64,000 bases of DNA from RBG-16-57-11 sp964503145 (GTDB lineage Bacteria; Chloroflexota; Anaerolineae; Anaerolineales; UBA4823): positions 310,001 through 374,000 of the forward strand of contig CAZCYV010000002.1 in the NCBI GenBank assembly GCA_964503145.1. The letters are read 5' to 3'. A program made the translations under genes and the position numbers. Under the pieces are notes generated by a model. The model searched no databases, had not been told where the DNA came from, and was given only the letters and a program-made list of their open reading frames with translations. Below, one piece after another: positions 42,064 through 53,574 of this stretch (the stretch's first letter is position 1; each line of letters starts with the position of its first letter).

Positions 42064-42069
42064 TATAAT
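42064..42069 (+). promoter_or_regulatory. candidate -10 element of the sugar ABC operon
   Basis: A TATAAT lies in the 230-base gap between the repressor and the sugar-binding protein. The best partner at 17 bases upstream is TGGATT, a weak -35, as expected for a regulated promoter. An operator for the divergent ROK repressor is expected in the gap, but I could not identify a convincing palindrome. Confidence 0.35.
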
Positions 42070-42283
42070 ATGGAGAGCGGCTATGTTAGTCCAATGGATT
42101 TACAAAGTGATTTTATCCCTACATCGCCCTTTCGTCAATCGGCAGTTTAATCGCTGAAAACAAGCTGTATGAGTTCAACGAATGCAAAGGAGGTGATGCG
42201 CCCCAGAATTGCCACTCGATCTTAAAGCCTTGTACAACCCATGTCTCACAGACTCTGACCATCAAGGAATGAAGGAGAAGAAA

Positions 42284-43618
42284 ATGAGGAAGTTCACTGT
42301 TCTATCTCTGTTCGTCGTGATCGCGATGCTCTTGGGTAGCTGCGCCCAACCCACTCAGGCCCCTGCGCCTGCTGAGACCCAGCCGCCGGCTGCGCCCGCT
42401 GAGACCCAGCCGCCTGCGCCTGCCGCCGAGACGGTCACCCTGACCATCGAAAGCTGGCGCAACGACGATCTGCAGATCTGGCAGGACAAGATCATCCCTG
42501 CCTTCGAAGCCAAATACCCCAACATCAAAGTGCAATTCACCCCCACCGCCCCGGCTGAGTACAACGGCGTGCTCAACACCAAGCTGGAAGGCGGCACCGC
42601 CGGCGACCTGATCACCTGCCGCCCCTTCGACGCTTCCCTGGCGCTGTTCCAGAAGGGCTACCTGGCGCCGCTCAACGACCTGAAGGGCATGGAAAACTTC
42701 AGCGATGTCGCCAAGAGCGCCTGGATCACCGATGACGGCCAGACCGTCTTCTGCGTGCCGATGGCCTCGGTCATCCACGGCTTCTTCTACAACCAGGACG
42801 CCTTTAAGAAGGTCGGCATCGATAAGGAACCCGAGACGGTTGATGAGTTCTTTGCCGCACTGGACAAGATCAAAGCTGATGGCACCTACATCCCGCTCGC
42901 TATGGGCACCGCCGACATGTGGGAAGCGGCCACAATGGGCTTCCAGAACATCGGCCCGAACTACTGGAAGGGCGAGGAAGGCCGCAAGGCGCTAATCGCC
43001 GGCACCGCCAAATACACCGATCAGCCCTACATCGATACCTGGGCGCAACTGGCCAAATGGGCGCCCTACATGCCCCCCGGTTTCGAAGCGGTGAAATACC
43101 CCGACTCGCAGGTGCTGTTCACCTCCGGCAAGGCCGCCATCTACCCCACCGGCTCATGGGAGATCAGCGTCTTCGAGAAGGACGCTACCTTCCCGATGGG
43201 TATCTTCAAACCCCCGCTGCCCAAGGCCGGCGATAAATGCTACATCAGCGACCACACCGACATTGCCCTGGGGATGAACGCCGCCACCAAACACCCGGCG
43301 GAAGCCAAGATCTTCCTCGAGTGGGTCGCCAGCAAAGAGTTCGCCGAGCTGTATAGCAATGCCCTGCCCGGCTTCTTCAGCCTGTCCAACGAGCCGATCA
43401 CCCTGCAGGATCCGCTGGCCCAGGAATTCTTGAGCTGGCGCAACGATTGCGAGGAGACCATCCGCAACTCGTATCAGATCCTCTCGCGCGGCGAGCCGAA
43501 CCTGGAGAACGAGTTGTGGCGTGTCAGCGCCGCAGTGATCAACGGCACCATGACCCCTGAACAGGCCGGACAGGAAATCCAGGCTGGCCTGGACAAGTGG
43601 TACAAACCCGGGCAATAA
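42284..43618 (+). CDS. sugar-binding lipoprotein of an ABC importer (family 1)
   Basis: The start is ATG 42284 after AAGGAG; the frame is open 25 codons further upstream. It is a 444-residue lipoprotein with lipobox LLGSC (Cys20), a short repeated Pro/Ala/Thr/Gln linker (AETQPPA occurs twice) and a type-I sugar-binding fold (IQVKFTP-like strand, YNGVLNTKLEGGTAGDLITCRPFD, FYNQDAFKKVGI, FTSGKAAIYPTGSW). It delivers an oligo- or disaccharide to the permeases encoded at 43701-45520. The ATPase is not in this operon and is probably a shared MsiK-like protein elsewhere. Confidence 0.92.
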   Translation: MRKFTVLSLFVVIAMLLGSCAQPTQAPAPAETQPPAAPAETQPPAPAAETVTLTIESWRNDDLQIWQDKIIPAFEAKYPNIKVQFTPTAPAEYNGVLNTKLEGGTAGDLITCRPFDASLALFQKGYLAPLNDLKGMENFSDVAKSAWITDDGQTVFCVPMASVIHGFFYNQDAFKKVGIDKEPETVDEFFAALDKIKADGTYIPLAMGTADMWEAATMGFQNIGPNYWKGEEGRKALIAGTAKYTDQPYIDTWAQLAKWAPYMPPGFEAVKYPDSQVLFTSGKAAIYPTGSWEISVFEKDATFPMGIFKPPLPKAGDKCYISDHTDIALGMNAATKHPAEAKIFLEWVASKEFAELYSNALPGFFSLSNEPITLQDPLAQEFLSWRNDCEETIRNSYQILSRGEPNLENELWRVSAAVINGTMTPEQAGQEIQAGLDKWYKPGQ

Positions 43619-43640
43619 GCTCCGGATCATCTGGCAGTTT

Positions 43641-43674
43641 GAAGCCTGGCGACGTATAATTGCCGCCAGGCTTC
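43641..43674 (+). repeat. perfect 11-bp hairpin between binding-protein and permease genes
   Basis: GAAGCCTGGCG (43641-43651) and CGCCAGGCTTC (43664-43674) are exactly complementary around 12 bases that include TATAAT. A hairpin after the binding-protein gene commonly lowers expression of the downstream permeases. The T-run is short, so partial termination or mRNA end protection is the likely effect. Confidence 0.6.
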
Positions 43675-43700
43675 ACTATATCCAGAACGGAGGAGGCACG

Positions 43701-44627
43701 ATGCAGTCTGCAGAATACCGCAAGCCCTTCCCCACCCACATCGTGGTCTTTCTGACTCCGGCGGTCATCATCTACACGCTGTTCATGGTTTATCCGCTGG
43801 TAAACTCGCTCCGCCTGAGCTTTTTCGCCATCGATAACGCAAAAAACGAAACTTTCGTCGGACTGCAAAATTACATAACGCTCTTCACCGATTCGAATTT
43901 CGCGCCATTTTTCTGGAACGCTTTCAAGAACAACCTGGTGTTCTTTGCAGTGCACATGTTGGTGCAGAACCCTATCGGCCTGCTGCTGGCGGCATTGCTG
44001 GCCACTGGCGGCTGGGGGCGGCGCTTCTACCGCACCACGCTGTTCATGCCCACCGTTCTTTCGGTGGTCATTATCGGTTTTATCTGGCAGTTGATCCTCA
44101 ACCCGCTGTGGGGAGTGGCCGAGTCGATCCTGAAAGCGGTCGGGCTGGGGGCGCTGTTCAAGCCCTGGCTCGGACTTCCCTCCACTGCCCTGGTGACCAT
44201 CTCACTGATCTCCGTCTGGCAGTTCATCGGCATCCCCATGATCTTGTTCTACACCGCCCTGATCGGAATCCCGGAGGAGCTAATCGAAGCCGCGTATGCT
44301 GACGGCGCCAACGGCTGGCAAATCTTCTGGCGGATCAAGTTCCCCCTGGTGTTGCCGACTTTGGGCATCGTCGCCATCCTCACCTTCGTGGGTAATTTCA
44401 ACGCCTTCGACTTAATTTACACGATGAAAGGCGCTCTGGCCGGCCCGGAATTTTCCACCGATATTATGGGCACGCTGTTTTACCGTACCTTTTTCGGACA
44501 ACAATTGCAGCTTGGCAATCCGACCATGGGCGCCACGGTAGCGGCCATGATGTTCCTGATCATTTTGACCGGCGTGCTGATTTACCTGTTCCTGTGGCAG
44601 CGGCGCATCCAGACTTATGAGATGTGA
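43701..44627 (+). CDS. sugar ABC transporter permease (MalF-like)
   Basis: This 308-residue protein has six TM helices. The EAA-type cytoplasmic loop is EELIEAAYADGANGWQIFWRIKFPLVLP. It pairs with the next permease and the binding protein at 42284. GGAGG precedes the ATG. Confidence 0.93.
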   Translation: MQSAEYRKPFPTHIVVFLTPAVIIYTLFMVYPLVNSLRLSFFAIDNAKNETFVGLQNYITLFTDSNFAPFFWNAFKNNLVFFAVHMLVQNPIGLLLAALLATGGWGRRFYRTTLFMPTVLSVVIIGFIWQLILNPLWGVAESILKAVGLGALFKPWLGLPSTALVTISLISVWQFIGIPMILFYTALIGIPEELIEAAYADGANGWQIFWRIKFPLVLPTLGIVAILTFVGNFNAFDLIYTMKGALAGPEFSTDIMGTLFYRTFFGQQLQLGNPTMGATVAAMMFLIILTGVLIYLFLWQRRIQTYEM

Positions 44628-44635
44628 GGCGTCCA

Positions 44636-45520
44636 ATGACTAGCAACGTTTCATCTGTCTCCGCCCAACCGACCTATCCCACCTGGCTGTATCGGCTGCG
44701 CCGGTTCATTGAACGGCTGATCCCCCACCTGATCTTGATCTTTTTCACCATCCTGGCGCTCTTTCCCATCGTCATGATCGTGATCAATTCGTTCAAGGTC
44801 AAACCGGCGATCTTTGGCCAGCCCTTCGCCCTTCCAAACGCCGAGACCTTCAGCCTGATTGGCTATGAAACCGTCATCCAGCGCGCCAGCTTCCAGACCT
44901 ACTTCCTCAATAGCATGATCGTCACGATCTCGGCGCTTGTGCTGACCCTGTGGATCGGCTCGATGGCCGCCTTCGCCCTCTCGGAGTATTCCTTCAAGGG
45001 CAACACGCTGCTGGCGCTCTACCTTTCGATCGGCATCATGATCCCCATTCGTCTGGGCACGGTGGGCATCCTGCGCCTGATGGTCTCGCTGGGTCTGGTG
45101 AACAACCTGCTGTCCTTGATCCTGGTTTACATTGCCCAGGCTCTGCCCCTGACCATCTTCATCTTGACCGCTTTCATGCGCCAGGTTCCCCGAGATCTCA
45201 AGGAGGCCGCCCGGCTGGATGGCGCCAGCGAGTACCAGATTTATGCCATGGTGGTGCCGCTGGTGCGGCCAGCTTTGGGCGCCATCGGCATCTTTACCAT
45301 GATCCCCATCTGGAACGACCTGTGGTTCCCGCTGATCCTGGCGCCCAGCAGCAAGACCGCCACGATCACCCTGGGCGTGCAGCAATTCCTGGGCCAGTTC
45401 GTCAGCGACTGGAACGCCGTGCTCTCCTCGCTCACCATGGCCATGGTACCGATTCTGATCTTTTACCTGATCTTCTCACAACAAATGATCCGCAGCATCA
45501 CTGCGGGCGCGATCAAATAA
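44636..45520 (+). CDS. sugar ABC transporter permease (MalG-like)
   Basis: The start is ATG 44636 after GAGG, eight bases past the previous stop; an in-frame codon at 44624 overlaps that gene. This 294-residue protein has six TM helices and the EAA loop PRDLKEAARLDGASEYQIYAMVVPLVRPAL. It completes the membrane part of the importer. Two dehydrogenases follow. Confidence 0.93.
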   Translation: MTSNVSSVSAQPTYPTWLYRLRRFIERLIPHLILIFFTILALFPIVMIVINSFKVKPAIFGQPFALPNAETFSLIGYETVIQRASFQTYFLNSMIVTISALVLTLWIGSMAAFALSEYSFKGNTLLALYLSIGIMIPIRLGTVGILRLMVSLGLVNNLLSLILVYIAQALPLTIFILTAFMRQVPRDLKEAARLDGASEYQIYAMVVPLVRPALGAIGIFTMIPIWNDLWFPLILAPSSKTATITLGVQQFLGQFVSDWNAVLSSLTMAMVPILIFYLIFSQQMIRSITAGAIK

Positions 45521-45601
45521 AACGCGCAGATCGATCCAGGCGCCACAGCCTCGCTTCTCAGCGCGTCAGTCGTCTGCGCCAAAAGCGAAAGGAGCAGATT
45601 T

Positions 45602-46609
45602 ATGAAAGTTGGAATCGTCGGCGTCGGATTCATGGGTTCCACCCATGCAGCCGCCTGGGCGGAAACCGACGCTCAGATCGTCGGGTTTGTCGCCGAGACC
45701 CCCGCAGAGGCGCGCCCAATTGCCGAGCAATACGGAGCAAAAATCTATCCTGACTTGGCCGCTCTGCTCGATCAGGTGGATGTCATCGACCTGTGCACCC
45801 CCACCCACCTGCACTACGAAATGACCCTGCAGGCCGCCGCCGCAGGCAAGCACATCGTCTGCGAGAAGCCATTGGCGCGCAGTCTGTCGCAAGCTCGGGA
45901 AATGTTGCAGGCGTGCAAAAAGGCCGGCGTGCGGCTGCTCGTCGCCCATGTTGTGCGCTTCTTCCCAGAGTATGCCCTGGCCAAAGCGACCGTGGATAGC
46001 GGCAAGATCGGCAAACCGGGTGTGATCCGTCTGAGCCGCGGCAGCTTTCGCCCTAAAAAGCCGGTGGGCAACTGGTTTTTGGACGAAGCCAAATCCGGCG
46101 GCATCCTGATGGATCTGATGATCCATGACTTCGACTACGCCCGCTGGATCGCCGGCGAGGTGGAGAGCGTTTTCGCCAAAAAAGTCACCGCCGGTCGGCC
46201 GGAAGCCAACGTGGACTTCGGCCTGGCGATTCTGAAACACACCAGCGGCGCGCTCAGTCATATCGCCGGAGCCTGGGCCTATCCACCGCCCACCTTCCGC
46301 ACACACATCGAAATTGCCGGGGATGCCGGGCTGATCGAGTTCGACTCAGATGACACTGCGCCGATTCGTAACCTGATCACCAGGCCAACTGGCGACTCAC
46401 CCGATGTTGGCCTGCCCTCCAGCCCGGTCAGCGAAAGTCCATATACGACCCAAATCAAAGATTTCTATCAGGCGCTGCTCAGCGGCGCTCCCACACGCGT
46501 GTCCGCAGAGGATGGGTTGGCGGCGGTACAGATCGCCGAAGCCGCCATCCAGTCGGCAGAGACCGGCCAGGTGGTCCACCTGGCGCCGCTCGCGGAGGTG
46601 CTAAGATGA
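45602..46609 (+). CDS. Gfo/Idh/MocA-family oxidoreductase (first copy)
   Basis: This 335-residue protein has the NAD-binding start VGIVGVGFMGSTHAAAW, VDVIDLCTPTHLHYEMTLQAAAAGKHIVCEKPLARSL (the EKP Lys box split across helices) and the family C-terminal domain. AAAGGAG precedes the ATG. It overlaps the second copy by four bases. The pair probably oxidises or epimerises an imported sugar or cyclitol; the exact substrate is not evident. Confidence 0.92.
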   Translation: MKVGIVGVGFMGSTHAAAWAETDAQIVGFVAETPAEARPIAEQYGAKIYPDLAALLDQVDVIDLCTPTHLHYEMTLQAAAAGKHIVCEKPLARSLSQAREMLQACKKAGVRLLVAHVVRFFPEYALAKATVDSGKIGKPGVIRLSRGSFRPKKPVGNWFLDEAKSGGILMDLMIHDFDYARWIAGEVESVFAKKVTAGRPEANVDFGLAILKHTSGALSHIAGAWAYPPPTFRTHIEIAGDAGLIEFDSDDTAPIRNLITRPTGDSPDVGLPSSPVSESPYTTQIKDFYQALLSGAPTRVSAEDGLAAVQIAEAAIQSAETGQVVHLAPLAEVLR

Positions 46610-47598
46610 AAATCGGCATTCTAAGTTTTGCTCATCATCACGCAGAAGCTTATATCCATAATCTGCGATCGCTGCCCGGCGTCGAGCTGATCGGCGTCGC
46701 CGACGAGGACGCCGCCCGCGGCCAGCGCTTCGCCGAGGCCTTCGCCACCCGCTTTTTCCCCTCTTATGAAGCCCTGGTCGAGGCCAAGCCAGATGGGGTG
46801 ATCATCTGCACCGAAAACAGCAAGCACCGCCCGCTGGTCGAAATGGCCGCCTCCCGTGGCGTCAACGTGCTGTGCGAGAAGCCCATCGCCACCACGCTGG
46901 AGGATGCCCGCGCCGAGGTGGAGGCCTGCGAAAAGGCCGGCGTGCTGTTCATGACCGCTTTCCCCATGCGCTTCAGCCCGCCGCTGCTGGAAGTCAAAGC
47001 CCGGCTGGACGCCGGCGATCTGGGACAGGTGTACTGCTTCAGCGCTACCAATCAGGGCGAGCTGCCCACCAAGCATCGCGCTTGGTTCGTCGATCCCGCC
47101 CTGGCGGGCGGCGGGGCGATCATGGATCACACCGTCCACCTGGTGGATGTCATGCGCTGGTATCTGGGTGATGAAGTCCGTGAGGTGTACGCCCAATCCA
47201 ACCGTATCTTCCACGCGGACGAAGTGCAGGTCGAAACCGGCGCCCTGGAGATGATCACTTTCCGCAACGGCGTCTTTGCCACGATTGACGCCAGTTGGAG
47301 CCGCCCGCCCTACTGGCCGACCTGGGGCGGGCTGACCTTTGAGATGGTGACCGAACGCGGCGCAGTGATCGTGGATGGCTTCAAGCAGAACATCACCCTG
47401 TACAGCCACGCCGACCAGCGCCCCACCTGGCACTTCTGGGGCTCGGATATCAACCAGGCGATGGTGGCGGAGTTCGTCGCCGCCATCCGCCAGGGGCGCC
47501 CGCCGCGAGTGACCGGCATGGACGGTTATCGGGCGGTGGAAGTCACGCTCGCTGCTTACGAGTCCGCCCACAGCGGCAAGCCGGTTCAGCTCGGCTAA
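46606..47598 (+). CDS. Gfo/Idh/MocA-family oxidoreductase (second copy)
   Basis: The 330-residue protein begins IGILSFAHHHAEAYIHNL, lacking the usual GxGxxG glycines at the N-terminal loop (the family G-x-G region reads SFAHHH). It keeps GVNVLCEKPIATTLEDA and the C-terminal domain with AGGGAIMDHTVHLVDVM. The changed nucleotide loop is typical of one subgroup, yet NAD binding should be checked. It is translationally coupled to the first copy. Confidence 0.9.
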   Translation: MKIGILSFAHHHAEAYIHNLRSLPGVELIGVADEDAARGQRFAEAFATRFFPSYEALVEAKPDGVIICTENSKHRPLVEMAASRGVNVLCEKPIATTLEDARAEVEACEKAGVLFMTAFPMRFSPPLLEVKARLDAGDLGQVYCFSATNQGELPTKHRAWFVDPALAGGGAIMDHTVHLVDVMRWYLGDEVREVYAQSNRIFHADEVQVETGALEMITFRNGVFATIDASWSRPPYWPTWGGLTFEMVTERGAVIVDGFKQNITLYSHADQRPTWHFWGSDINQAMVAEFVAAIRQGRPPRVTGMDGYRAVEVTLAAYESAHSGKPVQLG

Positions 47599-47625
47599 TT
47601 CAGGGATATCCGCAGGATAAGCCAT

Positions 47626-47671
47626 TCAGGGCTGTCTCCGGATCCTTGTGAGATTCTCGGGGCAGCCCTGA
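47626..47671. terminator. hairpin between convergent genes
   Basis: TCAGGGCTG (47626-47634) pairs with CAGCCCTGA (47663-47671). It lies between the dehydrogenase stop and the convergent HAD stop and may act as a shared terminator, although no clear T-run follows on either side. Confidence 0.4.
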
Positions 47672-47672
47672 T

Positions 47673-48341
47673 CTACTTCGTCGCCTGCTCTAATCGGGAG
47701 AGCAGCTCTTCCAGCGGCATCTCGGCCAGGGAATTCAGGCGCCAATCCGCCTGCTCCAGGCTGAGGTGGCGGGTAAGCGCATTGGGGACCACAACGCAGC
47801 GCAGCCCGGCCCGCTTGGCCGCAATCAGCCCATTCAGGGAATCTTCGAAAGCCACCGCCTGCTCCGGCTTCACCTTCAGCCACTCCACGGCAGTGCGATA
47901 CAAGGCCGGATCCGGCTTGGTGCGCGCCACATCATCGCTGGCAGCAATGGCCTCGAAATAACCGATCAGCCCCAGGCGTTCCAGATGTCCAACGACCCAC
48001 TCACATGGCGAACTGGACGCCAGGCCAATTTTTAACCCCAGCTTCCGGGCGCCTTCCAGGTAATCGAGCACGCCTGGCAAAATGGGTTGGGTCTGGATCA
48101 ACTCGAGCTCTCGCTGTCGCCGCCGAGGCAATTCGACCTCCCTGTCAATCGGATGCCCAAGCTGCCGCTCCAGGTTCGCCAATGGGTCGAACATCTCCTC
48201 TGCAGTGCCCACGTTTGCAATCCATTGCTCTAAGCGAAGCTCAAGGCCGTAGTCCCGGTAGAGTTCCTGCCAGGACTGAAAAATCGGCGTCTCGGTCTCC
48301 AGGATCAGCCCATCGAAATCAAAAATCAATGCCCTAATCAT
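47673..48341 (-). CDS. HAD-superfamily hydrolase (beta-phosphoglucomutase-like)
   Basis: This 222-residue protein has motif I IFDFDGLILETE, motif II GLASSSPCEWV and motif III KPDPALYRTA with VAFEDSLNGLIAA, the pattern of subfamily IA phosphatases and phosphoglucomutases. It overlaps the HD protein by eight bases. A sugar-phosphate phosphatase or mutase is likely. Confidence 0.9.
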   Translation of the reverse strand: MIRALIFDFDGLILETETPIFQSWQELYRDYGLELRLEQWIANVGTAEEMFDPLANLERQLGHPIDREVELPRRRQRELELIQTQPILPGVLDYLEGARKLGLKIGLASSSPCEWVVGHLERLGLIGYFEAIAASDDVARTKPDPALYRTAVEWLKVKPEQAVAFEDSLNGLIAAKRAGLRCVVVPNALTRHLSLEQADWRLNSLAEMPLEELLSRLEQATK

Positions 48342-48954
48342 TCTGCTCTTCTTTCGTTGCTTGATGTGAATGTGTCGTCAATTGGACTTCGTTCAGCAAT
48401 GCGGCCAAATCCGGGTCGTCCAGCGCCTGGCGGGCGGAGGCGAAGAATTCGCTCCCGTCGATCAACCCTTGCCCCTGGTACACTGCCGCCTGAAGCCCCA
48501 TCTCCAGCCGGTCGAGTTGGCGCACGAAGCGCGCTTCCGCCGAGGCGCCCGCTTCGAATTCGTCCCATAGCTGGATGTACTCTTGCCCTCGCGGCAGGCG
48601 GGATAGAATCTGCTGCACCGCCTCAGCTTCGCGACGGTGCTTCTCTTCTTCGCTCATCCCATCGTCGGGGGTGATATCGCCGGCGTACACTTCGCCCAGA
48701 TCATGCAACAACGCCATGCGCAGCACCTTGTCTGCATCCAACTCAGGTCGGGCCTGCACCAGCCACAGCGCCAGCACTGCCACGCCAAAGCTATGCTCGG
48801 CAATGCTCTCACAGCGTTCGCGCGGCACGCCGCGCCGCAGCCAGCCCTGCCGGTAAAGCTGCTTCAAATGGCACAATTCAAAATAGGCTGCAATCAGTGC
48901 AGCGTAATCTCCGCCCCTGAGCAAACCAATTGGGTTTTCAGCCTTGATCTCCAT
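48334..48954 (-). CDS. HD-domain nucleotide phosphohydrolase (YfbR-like)
   Basis: This 206-residue protein has the HD pattern ESIAEHSFGVAVLA, LLHDLGEVYAGDITP and a later Asp in VRQLDRLEMGLQAA. The related E. coli YfbR is a 5'-deoxynucleotidase. A housekeeping nucleotide-pool role is likely. It is coupled to the HAD gene. Confidence 0.88.
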   Translation of the reverse strand: MEIKAENPIGLLRGGDYAALIAAYFELCHLKQLYRQGWLRRGVPRERCESIAEHSFGVAVLALWLVQARPELDADKVLRMALLHDLGEVYAGDITPDDGMSEEEKHRREAEAVQQILSRLPRGQEYIQLWDEFEAGASAEARFVRQLDRLEMGLQAAVYQGQGLIDGSEFFASARQALDDPDLAALLNEVQLTTHSHQATKEEQND

Positions 48955-48960
48955 AGCCTC

Positions 48961-50583
48961 TCAATGCAGCCTCAATAATATGCCCACCAAAACTTGCGCC
49001 AGTACGATCTTGAAGATCAACGCTGCCGGGTACACGCTGGCATAATACAGGGTGGGCAGGTCTGTCTCCGTTTGGGCATTCGCTGCGCCCAATCCAGGAG
49101 GGTTGGTCATCCCGGCGCTCAGTGCGCCCATCGTCGCCAGCAGATTCATGCGGAAATACAGGTGCATCAGCGCCAGACCGGCTAGCACCGCCGCAAGAGT
49201 GATGAGCGCGCCGCCCAAAAACAGGCTCAGGCCGTGCTGTTGCAGGGTCTCCAGGAAGTTCGCCCCGGCATTGATCCCTGCTCCGGCCAGGAAGAGCATC
49301 AACCCTAGTTCGCGGGAGAGGATGCGCGCCGCCGCCGGCACATACAGACGCAGAGGGCCAATCCCGCCAAAGTGACCTACCAACAGGCTGACCAAAAACG
49401 CCCCGCCCGCGCTGCCCAGCCGCACCTGCACACCGCTAGACAGGGTAATTGGGATCGCTCCCACCAGGATGCCAATCAGCAGCCCACCCAGGAAAGGCAG
49501 CATGTTAGTCTCTTCCGCTTTGTGCGGACGCCCGTGCACCAGGCGGACGAACTCTTGTACCGCGGCCTTGTCCCCCACCACGCGAATGTGATCGCCCATT
49601 TCAAGGGTGGTTGCGCCAGTAGGGGTAAATTCCACTCCCTGGCGACGGATGCGGGTGATCACAACAGTATAGCGCTCCAACAGCCGCATTTGCGCCAGCT
49701 TTTTGCCGGTCAGCGAAGCCTCGGTCACATCCACATCCACGCTGAGCACATCCGCGTTGACATCCATACGCTCATGGGTTTCTTCCCCCAGGAGAAACTG
49801 CATTTTATCCAATTCCTCTTGGGGGCCGACCACCATGACCACATCGCCTAGATGCAACACCCGATCCGGCGTTGCTGCAAATACTTGCTCGCCATGTTTA
49901 ATGCGCGAAATATTGGCCAGGCTGATGCGATGCGGATTCAACTCGCTGACCGTCTTGCCCTCACAATTCGGATTGGTGATGCGGAACTGCCGCGCCTGCA
50001 GGCTGGGCGTCTCGCTTTCTCTTTCCACCAGCCAGCGCTGCTCCTCGGCCTTGATCTCGCGCCGCGTCAGGCGCGGCAAGGTCTGGATCAGCAACACCAG
50101 CCCAATCATGCTGAACGGATAGGCGATGCCATAACCCACCGAGACCAGGCTGCTATTGCCAGGAGACAACCTTTCGATCATATCGATCGCTGCAGCCAGA
50201 GCCGGGGTGCAGGTCAGCGCGCCGGAAAAAAGTCCCGCGACCAGGTGATAAGGTAATTTCAGCCATATCCCTACCACCACAGCAGTCAGCGCGCCAACGC
50301 CAGCGATTGCCAGGGCGATGAGCACGAACTGAATGCCATGGCGGCGAAAGGTGCGGAAGAAACGCGGCCCGGCCTGCAGGCCCACGGCATAAACGAACAA
50401 CAGCAACCCCAGATCCATCACTCCGCGCGGTACGCTCAGACCAAAGTGCCCAAATATTAACGCCGTGAACAACACCCCAGCCGCCCCCAGCGAGAGCCCT
50501 CGCACCGATAACTGGCCGATCCAGGTGCCGATGGTCAGGACGGCAAACAGCACCACCATTTCCTGGGCGAAAATTGCACTCAT
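48961..50583 (-). CDS. AspT/YidE-type antiporter-like membrane protein with two TrkA_C domains
   Basis: This 540-residue protein has two membrane halves of about five helices each (GLSLGAAGVLFTALIFGHFGL and IGPLRLYVPAAARILSRELGLMLFLAGAGINAG) that flank a cytoplasmic part with two RCK/TrkA_C domains (HRISLANISRIKHGEQVF, GDVVMVVG, and VVITRIRRQGVEFTP, GDHIRVVGD). This is the aspartate-alanine antiporter family layout. The substrate here is unknown. Confidence 0.92.
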   Translation of the reverse strand: MSAIFAQEMVVLFAVLTIGTWIGQLSVRGLSLGAAGVLFTALIFGHFGLSVPRGVMDLGLLLFVYAVGLQAGPRFFRTFRRHGIQFVLIALAIAGVGALTAVVVGIWLKLPYHLVAGLFSGALTCTPALAAAIDMIERLSPGNSSLVSVGYGIAYPFSMIGLVLLIQTLPRLTRREIKAEEQRWLVERESETPSLQARQFRITNPNCEGKTVSELNPHRISLANISRIKHGEQVFAATPDRVLHLGDVVMVVGPQEELDKMQFLLGEETHERMDVNADVLSVDVDVTEASLTGKKLAQMRLLERYTVVITRIRRQGVEFTPTGATTLEMGDHIRVVGDKAAVQEFVRLVHGRPHKAEETNMLPFLGGLLIGILVGAIPITLSSGVQVRLGSAGGAFLVSLLVGHFGGIGPLRLYVPAAARILSRELGLMLFLAGAGINAGANFLETLQQHGLSLFLGGALITLAAVLAGLALMHLYFRMNLLATMGALSAGMTNPPGLGAANAQTETDLPTLYYASVYPAALIFKIVLAQVLVGILLRLH

Positions 50584-50805
50584 GCCGTCACCTCACGCTC
50601 AAGGTAAGCCCACAATTGATCATCCAGATAGATCGCCGAACCCGGGACGAAAGACTCGCTGCTTGTAGCAGATTAGGCAATCACTGGGTGCGACTTCTGA
50701 CAAAATATTCCTTCTTTGGGACAAAGTTTTTTATACCCGCTAGTATACCGCCTGCGGGGGAAAAGACGGCATATTTTCGGAATTCTCCCCGCATATGGTT
50801 CAAAA

Positions 50806-50838
50806 CAAAAAAAGACGCAGAGCCGAAAGCTCTGCGTC
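50806..50838 (-). terminator. rho-independent terminator of the ClpC gene
   Basis: A perfect 10-bp stem (GACGCAGAGC / GCTCTGCGTC) with a 5-base loop lies 21 bases past the ClpC stop. On the minus strand it is followed by seven T residues. This is a textbook terminator. Confidence 0.9.
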
Positions 50839-50859
50839 TTGTATCTCAAGGTCGCCGGT

Positions 50860-53373
<2,514 letters not shown>

Positions 53374-53514
53374 GGTACTCCTCCTACTGTATAAACCAGT
53401 ACCCGAATAAACTCAGATTATGAGACTTTCTATCCGATTGGGATTCTACCAGAGTTTCCATCCAATCGATGTTCTGCGTTGGTTAAAGGCTAATAAATTA
53501 ACGAAACTCATATA

Positions 53515-53544
53515 CAAAAAGGCGCACCTGGGCCAGGCACGCCT
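53515..53544 (-). terminator. terminator of the S1-like gene
   Basis: AGGCGTGCCTGG and CAGGTGCGCCT pair with two G-U wobbles; the minus strand continues with TTTTTG. It lies about 30 bases past the S1 gene stop. Confidence 0.75.
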
Positions 53545-53574
53545 CCAATCTACACAGCAACCTGTCAAACCGCA

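Noticed and set aside
40863..42068. 401-codon plus-strand open frame opposite the ROK repressor
   Set aside because: The repressor has clear HTH and zinc motifs in the opposite strand; this is a shadow.
42340..42430. Direct repeats in the sugar-binding protein gene as a mobile or CRISPR-like element
   Set aside because: They encode the repeated AETQPPA linker after the lipobox, an ordinary feature of such lipoproteins. No CRISPR array or insertion sequence was seen in the window.
46621..47625. 334-codon minus-strand open frame opposite the second Gfo/Idh/MocA gene
   Set aside because: Shadow of a well-supported gene coupled to its neighbour by ATGA.
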